A stretch of DNA of 64,000 bases from Fasciola hepatica. Its lineage: Eukaryota > Platyhelminthes > Trematoda > Plagiorchiida > Fasciolidae. The notes beneath the pieces are model-generated. The model was not told where the DNA came from. It saw only the letters and a list, made by a program, of their open reading frames with translations, and searched no databases. A program made the position numbers and the translations under genes. The first letter of the stretch is position 1, and the number at the start of each line of letters is the position of its first letter. Shown piece by piece: positions 34,887 through 48,016 of the stretch. Location of the stretch: positions 2,370,501 to 2,434,500 of the forward strand of contig CANUEZ040000164.1 in NCBI GenBank assembly GCA_948099385.1. Direction: 5' to 3'.

Positions 34887-36860
34887 TCAAGTTTCAACAG
34901 GACCATCTGTTTCCATTCTTACTGGCTCCTTTATGTCTTCCCTCATAATTGAATAAGGCTCGTATCTGCTCAGTTGCGTGTTGATTTTCAATGGTTGTGT
35001 GAACCTTCGGTAACGATATGGATATCTGCTTATGGGAGAATGGTCATTGTGTGTGTCTGTGTTGAAGTATCGTCTAACCACTCGTGTGAGTGATCACTGG
35101 TGTTGCGTTCAACAAGTCCATTTTGACTGTATTTATTTCGAAGCTGATTGATGTGCCTCATTCACTGCTCTTCTCCGACTAGCAGCTCGTAAGCAAAATG
35201 TGCTCTCCTTCTTTTCACCTTTTCCAAATTCCATTTAAGATGACGTTGTCTAAAGCCTTTCACATAAACACCATTTCCGACACTGAATCAACGTGTAGCC
35301 CCTCGCGATTGAACTTCCTGTTTTCCTAACTGTTGATCCTCTGCTGGTGGTTTAGGAAGCATCATTTCCTACTTGGTCTTACTTTCCACCCAATCAAACA
35401 TTCGCTATGTGATATACCCCCTGGAACATTTTGATTTGGATTAATTCTATAATTAAGCAGAAAAAGGTTGATCATGTTGTCCAACTCCTCTTCCTTTGGG
35501 TATTTTCGTGTATGTCTTTTTGAGGTATCAACGATCCGTTCCACCTGATCGTTTGATTGCGGGTGGTACGCTGGAGTTCGTATGTGTACAATGCCATTCA
35601 GCAAACAAAATTCGAGAACTTCCGTGGATATAAACTGAGCACCGTTGTCTGAAACGAGCGTCTCAGGGAAACCTAATCTGCAGAATATGTTTCTGAGGTA
35701 ACGAATCGTCGACTGGCTAGTAGGTCAATGTAAAATGCCGACTTCTGGCCACTTTGATGTAGAATGCAGAGGTGGACGTCACGAATCGGTCCAGCAAAAT
35801 CAATATGAACAAGGTTCCATGGTATTGGTGTCAATGGTCATGACTGTGGCTCAACTTGTGGTTGGGATTTCAAAACCACTGCTCATTGGCTGCACTCTCT
35901 GCCCAAATTTTGGATGTCTTGGTCCACGAAAGGCCAATAAACATAGCTTTGTATCAAGGATTTAATTTTGTTTAGCTCCGGATTTGCCTCGTGTAACTGT
36001 CCCAAGATATCAGATCTCAGTGATTTCGGGATAACTAATCGTTCTCTGAAATGAAGACAGTCATCTGTGACTGATAGGAAATCGCGTGGTGAGAAGAACT
36101 CACGAATCGATGGTTCAGTAATTTTCATTGGCCACCCGTGTTTCAGAGAGTTTTGATTTCATTGATGCCGTCGTCGTTCTTAGTGACATTCTTGATCGCG
36201 TTGGCTGTTGTTACTAGGTATGAGGTGGCATTCACGAGCACCTGATGAACCTCTTTCTCAATGTTGATGGAAGCGATAACCATTTCGTCAGCCGTTATTT
36301 TCTGTACCAATATTAACTAAGATAATGCATCAGTATGTCTCATCTTTGAAGAGGGCTTGTGTTGAATTTGGAAATTGTACCCAAAGAAAATTGTATCCGA
36401 CCTTTGTAGATGGTTGGCAGTATGAACCGGTATACCCTCCTTATTGTTGAAAATGGCTAGAAGTGGTTCGTGGTCAGTTTGGAGGATGAACTTCCATCCC
36501 TCGTTCATTTTGTGAAATTTGTGCATTGCAAAGACAATGGTCAAAGCCTCCTCAATTTGGCTAAAATCAGGTCGATGGGGCACACCATGGGGTGCGTTCA
36601 TTCAGCCGTGTCTATGCCCACCACCATGTAAAGCGGTGATTGCTTGATCACATAGGGTGGTGCTAGTCTTGATCTATCGTAGTTTACGTCGTCACATGAT
36701 AAGACAAAATTATCATCATATCTTTCGAAAAGTGGGATCGATGCATCATTATTGAGATTTGGTGAGTGTCTGTGGGCATGGTGCACGATGGGGGTTCATC
36801 AATGGCCACCTATTGTAACAGAAAACAGTGTCGATCTGGATCATTCTCTCCTTCTAGGGA
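34887..36860 (-). mobile_element. pol: Ty3/gypsy family B pol relic, spacer 2
   Basis: A sister of the relic in spacer 1, on the same strand. It contains RT connection (36786-36598), RNase H (36601-36317, frame slightly longer than in spacer 1), the integrase zinc region (36128-35883), the core end with V-E-R and L-L-N-Y-R (35604-35362) and the tail (35081-34887). Frame breaks differ slightly from spacer 1, so the two relics have diverged since duplication. Confidence 0.85.
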
Positions 36861-38075
36861 GACCGAGGATATATTCATCATCCACCAATGAAACATACGT
36901 AGTGCCGAAACACTATCTTCTCTGCCAATAATATGTCCCTCTTCATAGATTTCTCACAACTGTTGCTTCACGGTCCTCTTTCATTTATTGGTCAATCCTT
37001 AGTAGTGATAATCTCTTTACCAGTACCTTGACGGCAACCTGTCACCTTTGTTGCACTGCAGAAACTATTCTGTGTCCAATGGCAGATTAGACTGACTCCA
37101 TCAAACGTCCTGAATAAACTGATGGAGTGCACTACAAATTCCTTGATGATCGTGTCGCAAACTACCAACCACATTTGTTGGACGTTGTGGGTCACGTATA
37201 TTTCGTCACATTCCTTTTGGTTTTGGTGAGAAGTACCGTGCGATGAACCACATGCAAGGTTACCACAATGTACGAGCGATTCGAACATGTTATTTTTAAA
37301 TGGCGAATTACAATAAAATGTTGAAAGAAAATAGATTGGTCAGTAAGTCCTTCGCTGATGTCCGAAAGTACACTTCAAAGAGAGTAGTATGTGTGAGATT
37401 GGAACAGAGTGGCAAAATGATACCTTGAAGAATTTATGTCGTTGAAAGCAGTTAAGAGGTTGTGACTACGACCTTGCGGCCGTGAAAGTGGTCTTCGTCG
37501 TTGCTTTTAACATGTTTAATGTGCAACTGAATACTAACTGTCAAAAGCGGTGACCATTTGGCTGCTGCTCTTGCGTACGCTCTCAAATACACGCTAATCA
37601 ATATTTCGCTTGATTGCTTTCTCGTTCGCACGGGTCGCGGATAATACCGTCAATGGTTAGCGTATTTGTACATTGCCAAGCATTAGAGTAACGTGCAAGT
37701 GATCCACGTAGTACAATGGACCGAAGAATGCGTGCAACAACGAAACTGCGAGTTGGGGTTTAGCAATCTTAGAACTTGTTATTGGTTTGCGATGGTTAAC
37801 GGGATCAGATAAGTGACCTCCGATGAATGGAAGACTACCATCAACACCTAATGCTTATTTGAGTGCATCATTACAGTTCTGACTACCAATACTAGGGGAT
37901 CTACATATATTATAGAATGGGAAAAATAGTGTATGACTTATGTTGACATCAAATGGGGTCCTCAACTGAAGCTAGTCAAGCTGACCGGACAAGTTTTCTC
38001 ATCTCAGAGGACGTTTATTGCAATATGAGTAACCGAACACAAGTGCAGATATTAGATGGCGCGATATTAACTTCC
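36861..38075. other. Right part of spacer 2; unclassified
   Basis: Same DNA as 13231-14450, including the open but unrecognised minus frame at 36992-37288. Confidence 0.4.
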
Positions 38076-39530
38076 AGGCAATGAACATGCACTCGTATCA
38101 TGGGTGACACTATAACATAATCCAGGTCATTTTTATGGAACAAAATTTAACTGCATAAACATGTTAGCACTGAGGATGAAATGAGAGCAAATTCAGTTTG
38201 CAACCTTGACGAAAACACGTTTGGACCATTGATCCTATCACACTTCATCTTCATCAGCACTCCATGTAATCAGATAGAATATATCACCTATGAAACCTTT
38301 TCTCAACGTTAGTTTGGAGCCTTGAGCCATTATTCGAAATTGAATATTAATCAAGTCTGCTAATTTGTTTCTCTATCAACCACATTTTGCGGAAACTGTT
38401 ATCTCACTTTGTTGTTTACTTCGTGGTATTTGCATTACTTTGCCTACTACCAAGAATCTGAGTAGCAATTTGCGAACTTCGACCTCTCCCGGGATGTGTA
38501 CACATATTTTGCCCACACTATACTTCACAACCCATGCAGAGGCATCACATAGAGGAAGACTAATCTGTTGCTCTACAAACAGGGCCACTGTCGTGAACGG
38601 TAGTATATAGGGTGTTCATAAAGAAACCACCATTAAGGAAGTACGACGATGAACAATTCCAATCTGGTGTGTCGTGGAACATAGTTCTCCAATCCCCAAC
38701 CGGTAGTGTTGCCATGGCTGAATGACTGTCCCTTTAGTTCACTGACACACTGGTATGCACATACACGGACAAACACGCAAATGATACCCACAGTTCTCCA
38801 CCAAGTTCTGATTGATTATTCCTCTCATGCTTGTTCGAAAATACGTGAATACTATTGCCAACAAACACACGTCATTGAATATCACCTGAATTGAGCACCT
38901 TCTTGATCGTGTCCCGTGGGTTGAGTGTAGAACTACCGACTACTGCAATTCGAAACATTTCTACTTCACATTCCTAGTAAAATTATGTAGGCGGAATTTG
39001 ATCCATCACTTCAAATGTTCGGATTACTTATACTTAGATATTGAATAAATATTTGATTTAACTAGAAAGAGACAATGCACAACAGATGGTGGGAACAATG
39101 GTTTCGTGTGGGAGGGTAAATTTTCGGAATGTGTAATAATCACGAGATTCGGGGAATAAAAGTAATTTTGATTGTAAACAGGATACTAAAGTGCACAATT
39201 TATTAGTGTTCATGCAGTGAGGACGAGAAATGTGTGAGAAGCACTGAACACCTAAATAGTCATTAGTGTTCAATAAATAATTAATTGAAAATATCATCAG
39301 ATTTTCCAAACGGGGAGGAATTCATGCAAATAAAAACTCCACCTCGAGTTCTCTATCTACCTAATTTTCTATCGCGCCGGTTGCATTCAATACTGTCTAA
39401 CCGCATAAGAGCTTTGTGCACATGTTTGTCCAAAGAGCATTCTCGCACGAATACTACACAAAAGGTCGAATGAATGTGTGAGATCAGGATTATACATTGA
39501 ATCTCGCATGATCAATAATAGTGGTGTGTG
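38076..39530. other. Inner part of arm 4; rearranged, no recognised gene
   Basis: Mirror of arm 3 with a deletion near 38652, where the two sides share GAAC. The frame 39058-39309 (-) is the mirror of 32981-33232. The arm DNA stops abruptly at about 39530 and is joined to inverted gag sequence. Confidence 0.5.
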
Positions 39531-39754
39531 AACTCCGTCACCAGCCCCTCACATATCTCCCGATAAGTGAGGCTTGTTTTTTCTACCATCTTCAAATTAC
39601 ACATCACCTTGGCACGCCCAGCTAGATATGCCAAAAGCGCCACCAACAATGATGTATCTCCTCTAATGCCGTTGCATGCCACTATACTTCGGAATTCTGT
39701 GATCCACACCTCCGCATCAATATCCGCAAACGGAACAAGCCACGGAAACACCAT
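39531..39754 (-). pseudogene. gag: Gypsy family A Gag N-terminal piece, inverted, arm 4
   Basis: A minus-strand Gag start (ATG at 39754) with D-A-E-V-W-I-T-E-F and A-G-R-A-K, breaking off at the left join. In arm 4 family A should be on the plus strand, as the protease piece at 39873-40560 is, so this fragment and about 120 bp of leader (39755-39870) are inverted. The piece equivalent to 17350-17640 of arm 2 is missing. Confidence 0.75.
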
Positions 39755-39872
39755 TGCGTTAGTGTGGTCACTGCACCAATGTAACAAGGACGACAAGACG
39801 GACTAAGACATTGGTATTTCATAGGTCAAACAAGTTCCTATTGTTCCTCTTATCAGCTTAGGGAAGCCTCGA

Positions 39873-40560
39873 TTGGAGCAATCGGAACTGGATTCGACGT
39901 TGCAGAAGATGATCGAGGAAATCCCGCAATTAAAGCTGGACTTCAGCAAACAAACACAACGCAAGAACAAAGTATTGATGCATGGGGTACGGAGGAAGTA
40001 TTTTATATGTGGCAAGGTAGGATATTTTTCCCCATATTTTCCAGAAAAACGTGTGTTTGTCTTGTTTCTCGACATACACATTTAAGTCGATGGGGGTGCC
40101 CATGGTTGAGATCATAATTGAGTGGCGAACTGAAAATTGCAGTTTTAGATTTGGGGCTGGGGTGTCTGTGACACATGGCGTAGAGTGAATTTCGGTGAGA
40201 CCATGTGAAATATAGGTGCGTGTGTTCGGATGTGAGGCTCTGTGTATAGTGGAGAAGCAGCAGCCAGCGATTCGGATCGGTGATGTTGGTGTGACACATG
40301 AGATGTTACTGGTTGAAAAGTTTGCGGAGACAATTGTTGGGGTTGATTTGGTGGAACGTGTATGAACCAAAACCGATTTTGAATGTGATCGATTGCGAGT
40401 TGGGGAGACAGATATCGAGGTGCAATGCCGCTGGAACCGGCTAAACTGCTTTGGTGGTGTAAAAAATCCCTCTGCCTCAAAATGTTCGGTTCCGGGGATC
40501 AGGTAGTGCATTGAGAGGTATGTCGAGTTATTTTTCCATACTAGATGACGAGTTTCGGGT
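39873..40560 (+). pseudogene. Gypsy family A Gag C-terminus, zinc knuckle and protease, arm 4
   Basis: It begins within the C-terminal part of Gag at a join sharing CCTC/CTCGATT with the leader. Here the frame reads through the position that is TAG in arm 2 (AAG here) to the degenerate zinc knuckle Y-F-I-C-G-K-V-G and on to about 40085. Protease remnants follow. The long minus frame 39930-40613 is antisense. Confidence 0.65.
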
Positions 40561-41967
40561 TTTGGCGACTGAGATTCAGCACCCCAAATACCCCACATTT
40601 GTTTAACGAACACAATCTGTTCGTGTTGTAGCTGAATTTCTTGGCAATTTTGATATGTAATCGTTCATTGTTTCATCTTCTCGTTTCGATGAGCTGCCAG
40701 ATGCAAACCTCTTTCTCAATGAAATGTGGACGACTGTCTAATCAGAAGTCTGATCAAATAAAATACAATAAAATGGAAACTCCCAGGAATAGCCTAAATG
40801 ACGTGCTATCTGACACCGAAGTGGTATTCCTGAACTTATCATCGTCTTCAAAATAATCAGTACACCACCAAAATGATACAGTTTTCTATTTGAATGCGTT
40901 CGTGTTTCTTCAGCTCTTGTCTGCCAATCAGAAACACAATCGGCACTTTCACGATAGGATGTGCTCCTGATACGATCAGTATTATTGCCCCCTTGGCGAT
41001 GCGATGAATTTCACTTTCATGACTTTACAAATTGTTCTCATTTGACCGTTCATTGTATTTCCTCCGTCAAGTATCAGCCAAATGAATCACGTTAACCGTA
41101 GTCACACAATATCAATTTCCCCCCACAGAATATCACAGACATAATGTGAACAATATTTCATCAAAGAAGATTCTGTACAAACTTCCAACCTACAATTGAT
41201 ATTACACGATATAATTACGAAGAATGCACATTTTTATTCGAATTTCATCATTGTATGTAGATGGCATCAGGTCTGACAGCTTTAAGTAGCTTGCATATAG
41301 TCAGTTTGTTATTTCATCGAGAATGAATTCAACTAGTTCTACGTTATGATGACCACACCGCCGTTCCGGTAAATGAAGTAGCCGTAACACGTTATCAACT
41401 GGTCGTGCATCGAATGGGTAGAAACGATTTTTCGTTTCCCAAGCCGCAGGTTAAAAGCCGATCTGAGTTGATCACGAAATGCCACTGCCTCATCGTGTAA
41501 GTGTAACAGTGTGTAGGTAGATGCAAACCGAGTCATAACAAATTATTCATGTCACACCAGTTCACAATGTGTTCAACAATCGTTTTCCTCGGTAATTGGC
41601 TACTTGGTCGTTGTGTTGAAATAGATGGAGAACTGTCTGAACGCATATCAAACGGGACAGCATGCTTAAACCACAACTGTGATCATGAATTGGTCATTCC
41701 AACCATACCTGTTTCCACACATTGCTTTGACCAATTTGAATGCACACACTAGTGAGTCACACATTTCGACTATTTCGGTAATCAATACGAGTTGGTAACC
41801 ACCTATGGAAAACCGACACAAGGAAAACAGTAAGGAAGTTGACGATATTCGAATGAGCGACCCTAGTTATTAACGTTGTACTAAAATAGACACCGACCAC
41901 TTTGTAAACGGAGCTTATTCGGACCCCGATCTTGACAAAACCAACAAAAGTGATAGAAAGAAATAAT
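40561..41967. other. Downstream flank of NPC2 copy 4
   Basis: Mirror of 5408-6790. Cys-rich frame at 41549-41752 (+), adjoining open stretch at 41339-41536. No recognised gene. Confidence 0.5.
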
Positions 41968-41973
41968 TTTATT
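41968..41973 (-). terminator. Polyadenylation signal of NPC2 copy 4
   Basis: AATAAA on the minus strand, 58 bp beyond the stop. Confidence 0.7.
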
Positions 41974-42031
41974 CAAACTGAATGCGTGATTTCACCAATC
42001 CAGTTGTAATTGATTCCATGTGAATGCATCC

Positions 42032-43288
42032 TCAGTGTCGATTGGCAATTTTTGCATAAATTAGGGCACAAATAATGTTTCGTCTGTTCGCATCTTTCAA
42101 TTCCCATCTCAATTTGATGTGCAACTGAAATGAGCAAATGCGAAAGTGAATAAGGCGTAGTAGACAACACAGACGATCGTGGTCTGTCAGAACAAATACT
42201 TATCTAACTTATTTATCATTGTGATGCAATACGCCATCAAACATGTGAGCTACACGAAATATGTTGCACAATTGCCAGTAATTAGGTTCATTCAATTTCA
42301 ACTATTTGATGAGTTTTCGATGTCTTAGTGTTTGGGTTTTCTAGTCACGGATTGGATTAGTGATGCCAAAGAGGATCGTCGCGTGCCGAGTGAGATGGAA
42401 TGATCGAAATGTTCTTCGAGAAATCCCATTACCAAGTTGGCGTGCTGTCATTATCCCAACCCATTCATTCTCAGTCAGTAACGGGCAAAATCTGCCTTGT
42501 TCACAACTTGTATTCCTTTGTATGCAACAATCCAGCTGATCAATACTACTCTCCGGTTCTCTATTTCTAGTCACTTATTTTAGGAAATTTGATTAGGAAA
42601 CTAGTTGTACACATTCAAATTCATAAATGCGATCGAAATATGGTTCTCGGTAGCTCAAATCGAAATCTGGATGTCCTAAAGGGGAACCAGAATTATTGAA
42701 CTCATCGTCTCTCATTTCGACTGGATGGATGTGCAATCGATACTCCCCAAATATATGCCTGTCCAGTATCGTGATATTGATATTACTAAAACGTTATATC
42801 TCTCAGTTCTCGTTAACGATGTTCTTTCATGATCTGATGTGATTAGTTCAATATGCAAAGTTTCATTGACTTCAGGAAGAGGTCTGGATCAAGATTGTGC
42901 AGATTCGTGGGAGTAGAACGAATTGAGTATAATTTGACCACATCTAAATCAAAATACGAGAAACATGTTGTCAACATCTATCAAACGATTGAATATTGTT
43001 GCAAACTCACTCGTGGGTAGTATTTGGGTATTGGTAGATCATAAGTGTATACGGCCTCGGTTTGTGCAGGGATTTCACATTTCGGATTTGTGAATTTACA
43101 CAAATCGTTGTCAGCCAGTGGGATTGGAATTGGAATGTGTCTGTGTGCGAATATTCCACGAACACTTGCTGTACCGGTTGTTATATTCTCATCTGTAATG
43201 GGCAGGTGTGGGGCAGAATTAGTTTGATCGAATAGTGAGCTCGGATTGCTCAGATCGATACTTTCTTGTTCATATCTCAATGTTCATA

Positions 43289-43328
<40 letters not shown>

Positions 43329-44190
43329 CATGTTTCCTTATCTCACTTTCTGCCTATCCATTTTTGGTTCGGTCATTAATCTGTGATGTTACTAAATCAC
43401 AGCATACACGGTATAATAAATTCATGTATATCCAGTGTATTTGCATATCCTTTAGAAATATAGGATGTATCAACGCAATTTCGATACAAGTTTTCACACC
43501 AAATCAACTCCAGTCGCTCGTGGTTTGGCTAGAAGAAATTCATCTACTAATAAGCTCAGATATCTGTTCAAAGTCAAGTATACCAGAACTGTAAATTTCC
43601 AATGCATAATTGAAAAATTCGGTTCAGAGAATGAAAAACGTGTCAGATTCTATCAATGCATCGTATTTCTTGATCAGGATAACTACAATTCTGAGTAAAT
43701 TGCGGAGGGGGAGGAGGCATGTTAATTAACTGTTCTCACTGATTACTCGCAATAACAACGTTCACGTGACCGATTGGGAAACTTACGTGGTTGGAATGTG
43801 ATTGATATTTGGGCTTTCTCACCACGATACAAACTACATGGAGTAGTGTCACATGGTGTCACAGTCACGTTGATCAGTTGGCCTCTCTTCGAGCCTAAAT
43901 TACGAAGAGATTGGAGAACAAGGAGGGATGAATTAGAGGAAGACACACTGCATCAAACGAGACCGATGATTGAGTGAGTGAATGATGAAGATACATGGGA
44001 ACTTAGACAAACGAGAGAATCACACAAATGGACTGAGACCAGACTAGTTCATTGACTGTGTCATTGTCAATGAACATGTTCACGCACATTCCAACTCACC
44101 ACAATCGACAAACTGTACAGTTTCCAATCCAAAACTGGTCACAATACACACGAGGAAAGTCAAAGTGACAATCGATTGGATCCTCATCAT
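42032..44190 (-). CDS. NPC2: NPC2/ML-domain protein, copy 4 (4 exons, complete, most divergent)
   Basis: On the minus strand the exons are 44190-44100, 43894-43787, 43192-43011 and 42124-42032. Splice sites and phases match the other copies. The 157-residue product differs from copy 1 at A11T and S12F in the signal peptide, Q104K between Cys98 and Cys105's strand, and H150Y near the C-terminus. The signal peptide remains hydrophobic. Cysteines and sequons are all kept. About 9 bp around the intron 3 start are missing near 42988 without touching the donor. Confidence 0.92.
43290..43326. repeat. (CA)n microsatellite in NPC2 copy 4, intron 2
   Basis: A pure CA run of 37 nt on the plus strand. 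Confidence 0.95.
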
Positions 44191-46845
44191 ATTCTCGTAT
44201 TGAGTTATTGCAGCAGTTCTATTCGGTATGACGATTTTGTGAGTTTTCTTTTATATATACGAACGTGAGGCGGAATTAGTTTACACTCGGGTATGTTCCG
44301 CGTTCGAAGTTCAATCGTTTGACCTTTGAGATCTATTGATGATTCATTGCAAAGTTAGAAATCGAGTCACAAAATTAGCGTGGTTTGTGCTTGTCTTCAC
44401 CGTAATTAATTCTGTATATGCCCTCACAGCATTGCACTTTTCAGGATTATGATACTTTGATCGTTAGTTGTTTTGCATTCTTCATTTAATTTGAAGAAAG
44501 ACCGTTAAGTAACTGAAATACCACATTAGGGTTTATTTGTATGTTCCACTGGAGCACTGGAATTACGAAATCGTGTTAGTTCGATTATTTTCCAATTGTT
44601 TTTATCCCCATTCTTGTTTCGTTCTTAGTACACCTCAAATGTTTTCCAATCTGCGATCAACGGTGTTCGATGAACGGTGAAATTATTGCGAGAATCATGT
44701 CACGTGCGTATGATCTGCTCCCTTATCATATGACAATGTCCGATAAGTTTCTCCTCATAATCATATTACTCATGAAATAATACTTGTGTGTACATGGGTT
44801 CCGTGACTGCCATGGCAATTTTCATCCAAAGTTGCAAATCCTGAGCTTAGTCGTAGTGGAAATTAGCCCGAGCACTTGAACTCCCGTAACCAAGAGTCAA
44901 CTGTGTTACACAGTTGAGTATAACGTCGACGTCAGCTAGTTATCACCGGTTACATCATTCGGTTACCCGCACGTATTTCCAGTCCGCATCTCACCCTGAT
45001 CTCGTTATGGTCTCATAGTTCGGGCACTTTTTCGTTGACCATAATTATCTGATTACACCGCCCACTACTCATTTGCGAAACAAGAGATAACGAAAGCGGA
45101 TGGAACTAACGAATCAAAAGACAAACGAGTTCATAGCAGACTGTCGTTCAATTTTCCTGCTTCCATCTAGGTACGCACTCTTTCAATTCTGACAAATAAC
45201 CCACGAAGATAGTTTCATCGTCGCTATATATCTCCGCCAACGATCCACATCACCCAATGAAGCGCAATAATACCTTGATGAAACAGTCAGTTTAAGGGCT
45301 AATGGGGATTCCCACATATACCACACGAGACTGTAAACAGGTGAACAAACATCCGTATTTGTTCTCCGCCCTTCTAACAAGACCGAAGTTATCGACACCC
45401 ACAAATGCGAAACACCACCATCCCTTCCGTGTTCTATATAGTAGTAGCAGTGCTATCATTTGTTTTCCGGCTGCGGCATTCCAATTTCGGTAGGTTAGGC
45501 ACCTGCTAACAGGTATCCTCATAGGTTCATCTGGTTTATCCAGTACCTCTGACGAATGGCGGCGAAGACGTGCATTGTACTGCTATGCCCTTCGAGCTTA
45601 TTGTATTAACGGACTATCAGCTAAATTATCACGTATTTACTGGGCAATATTATGCGTTGATTAAAAGCCGAGGGCTAACGTAAGTAGTCCGAATTTCGGT
45701 CTTTGTTCACATTTATAAGATAACACTTGACTCTATCGTACCGTTTATTAGCCGTGTCACCAGCCTTTGAGCACACTCAGATTTTATTCTTTATTCTTTC
45801 TCACAAAGGGCCTCAGGAAAGGAAAGCATAACAATACTAGTGAATAATCACACTCCGTTTCCATGTGGTTGCCCAGTAAACAAACGCGTACTCTGATGTG
45901 TTCCTCTCATGAGGTCAATCAACAAAGTCAAATCACAACATGGTTTCTTCGTCCGAACAAATACATTTTCAAAAACACCTGCAAGACAGGAAAGAGGGAT
46001 TTTCAATACTTGGGAGAAGTCAGTTCAGCAGATTTCAATATGAATGTACTTATGTAATGACCGAATCGCCCCAAATGGGATCAGAAGGCACACCAGCTTG
46101 CACTGAAATGTATTCGTCATTCAGCGCATAAAATATGGCACTTATATAGACATGAAATACGTGACGGAATGCATATAAACACAGGTATTGATCCATGAGC
46201 AATATGATTGTACGGACTAGCTTGTCAGACATCGTCATGTGATGTGGGAGAAGATCATGCACGCGAGACTCGCTTCCCAAAATAATCAATATCCATGATT
46301 ACACCGAGATGAATCACATGCGCATGGTGTACTTGTTTATGTATGGAAATGCATGGATGCTGATTGGGAATTTATATCCAACAGATGAAAACTGATTGAT
46401 CCAAATGAGTTTTCTCGAATTGCATATGAATCGGACAAAATCACCACAACTTACCTTCCGAGAAACTGTGAGATAAGGTGAAGTGACGATGGCAAGCCCT
46501 GTTGACAGAACCAACCGTGTGAATGCTTTCGTATATAGGACACACGTGTGAAGTGAGGAATGAGAAATTGTTTGATAAAAATCCAACCCTGAGTGGTATG
46601 CAATATTATCGCTTAACAAAACACGGCTCATCGAACACTGTTGATCGCAGATCAGAAAACATCCGAAGTTGAACTGTTGTGGTGGTGTGTATTTACTACT
46701 CGGTAAGTAGTTGATTGTTGGAAAGTAACTATGGACAGCTGTGGATTAGAAATCGCCGCTATGTCCAAAGGACTACTAGCAGTGAAATGAACGACGGTAT
46801 GCAAACCACAAGACTGCTCCTCAGTCTAGATGATGACTGTCTTCA
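43955..46845. repeat. Head-to-head palindrome 3, right arm deleted
   Basis: The left arm and centre follow palindrome 2 closely (landmark frames 45183-45404 minus and 45863-46057 plus). At 46845 the sequence jumps from the DNA equivalent to about 24600 straight into the middle of NPC2 exon 3, so the right arm with promoter, exon 1 and exon 2 is gone. No recognised gene lies in the centre (44620-46840). Confidence 0.8.
44250..44257 (-). promoter_or_regulatory. TATA box of NPC2 copy 4
   Basis: TATATAAA on the minus strand, 60 bp before the ATG at 44190. Confidence 0.75.
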
Positions 46846-47952
46846 ATTCCAATCCCACTGGCTGACAACGATTTGTGTAAATTCACCAATCCGCAATGTG
46901 AAATCCCTGCACAAACCGAGGCCGTATACACTTATGATCTACCAATACCCAAATACTACCCACGAGTGAGTTTGCAACAATATTCAATCGTTTGAACGTT
47001 TGATAGATGTTGACAACATGTTTCTCGTATTTTGATTTAGATGTTGTCAGATTTTACTCTATTCGTTCTACTCCCACGAATCTGCACAATCTTGATCGAG
47101 ACCACTTCGTGAAGTCAATGAAACTTTGCATATTGAACTAATCACATCAGATCATGAAAGAACATCGTTAACGAGAACTGAGAGATGTAACATTTTAGTA
47201 ATTTCAATATCACGATACTGGACAGGCATATATTTGGGGAGTATCGATTGCACATCCATCCAGTCGAAATGAGAGACGATGAGTTCAATAATTCTGGTTC
47301 TTCTTTCGGACATCCAGATTTCGATTTGAGCTACCGAGAACCATATTTCGATCGCATTTATGAATTTGAATGTGTAGAACTTGTTTCCTAATCAAATTTC
47401 CTAAAATAAGTGACTAGAAACGGAGAACTGGAGAGTAGTATTGATCAACTGGACTGTTGCATACAAAGGAATACAAGTTGTGAACAAGGCAGATTTTGCC
47501 CGTTACTGACTGAGAATGAATGGGTTGGGATAATGACAGCACGCCAACTCGGTAATGGGATTTCTCGAAGAACATTTCGATCATTCCATCTCACTCGGCA
47601 CGCGACGATCCTCTTTGGCATCACTAATCCAATCCGTGACTAGAAAACCCAAACACTAAGACATCGAAAACTCATCAAATAGTTGAAATTGAATGAACCT
47701 AATTACTGGCAATTGTGCAACATATTTCGTGTAGCTCACATGTTTGATGGCGTATTGCATCACAATGATAAATAAGTTAGATAAGTATTTGTTCTGACAG
47801 ACCACGATCGTCTGTGTTGTCTACTACGCTTTATTCACTTTCGCATTTGCTCATTTCAGTTGCACATCAAATTGAGATGGGAATTAAAAGATGCGAACAA
47901 ACGAAACATTATTTGTGCCCTAATTCATGCAAAAATTGCCAATCGACACTGA
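46846..47952 (+). pseudogene. NPC2: NPC2 copy 5, 5'-truncated
   Basis: It retains the 3' part of exon 3 (46846-46965, from the P-I-P-L-A-D region), the intact donor, intron 3 and exon 4 (47860-47952, with R141K). The TATA box, exons 1 and 2 and the start of exon 3 are deleted, about 1.5 kb judged against copy 3. The break shows a few bases of shared sequence (TTCAA/TTCCAA). Without a signal peptide or promoter it cannot make a normal NPC2. Confidence 0.9.
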
Positions 47953-48010
47953 GGATGCATTCACATGGAATCAATCACAACTGGATTGGTGAAATCACGC
48001 ATTCAGTTTG

Positions 48011-48016
48011 AATAAA
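48011..48016 (+). terminator. Polyadenylation signal of truncated NPC2 copy 5
   Basis: AATAAA, 58 bp after the exon 4 stop, as in the complete copies. Confidence 0.6.

Larger units (their letters stand above)
25150..44190. repeat. Tail-to-tail inverted repeat 2 (arms about 25.2-34.6 kb and 38.1-44.2 kb)
   Basis: The left arm begins with NPC2 copy 3, and the right arm ends with NPC2 copy 4. The spacer (about 34600-38075) holds the second family B pol relic in the same orientation as in spacer 1. The right arm is shorter: it has lost about 380 bp near 38652 and most of the gag leader near 39530-39870. Confidence 0.85.
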
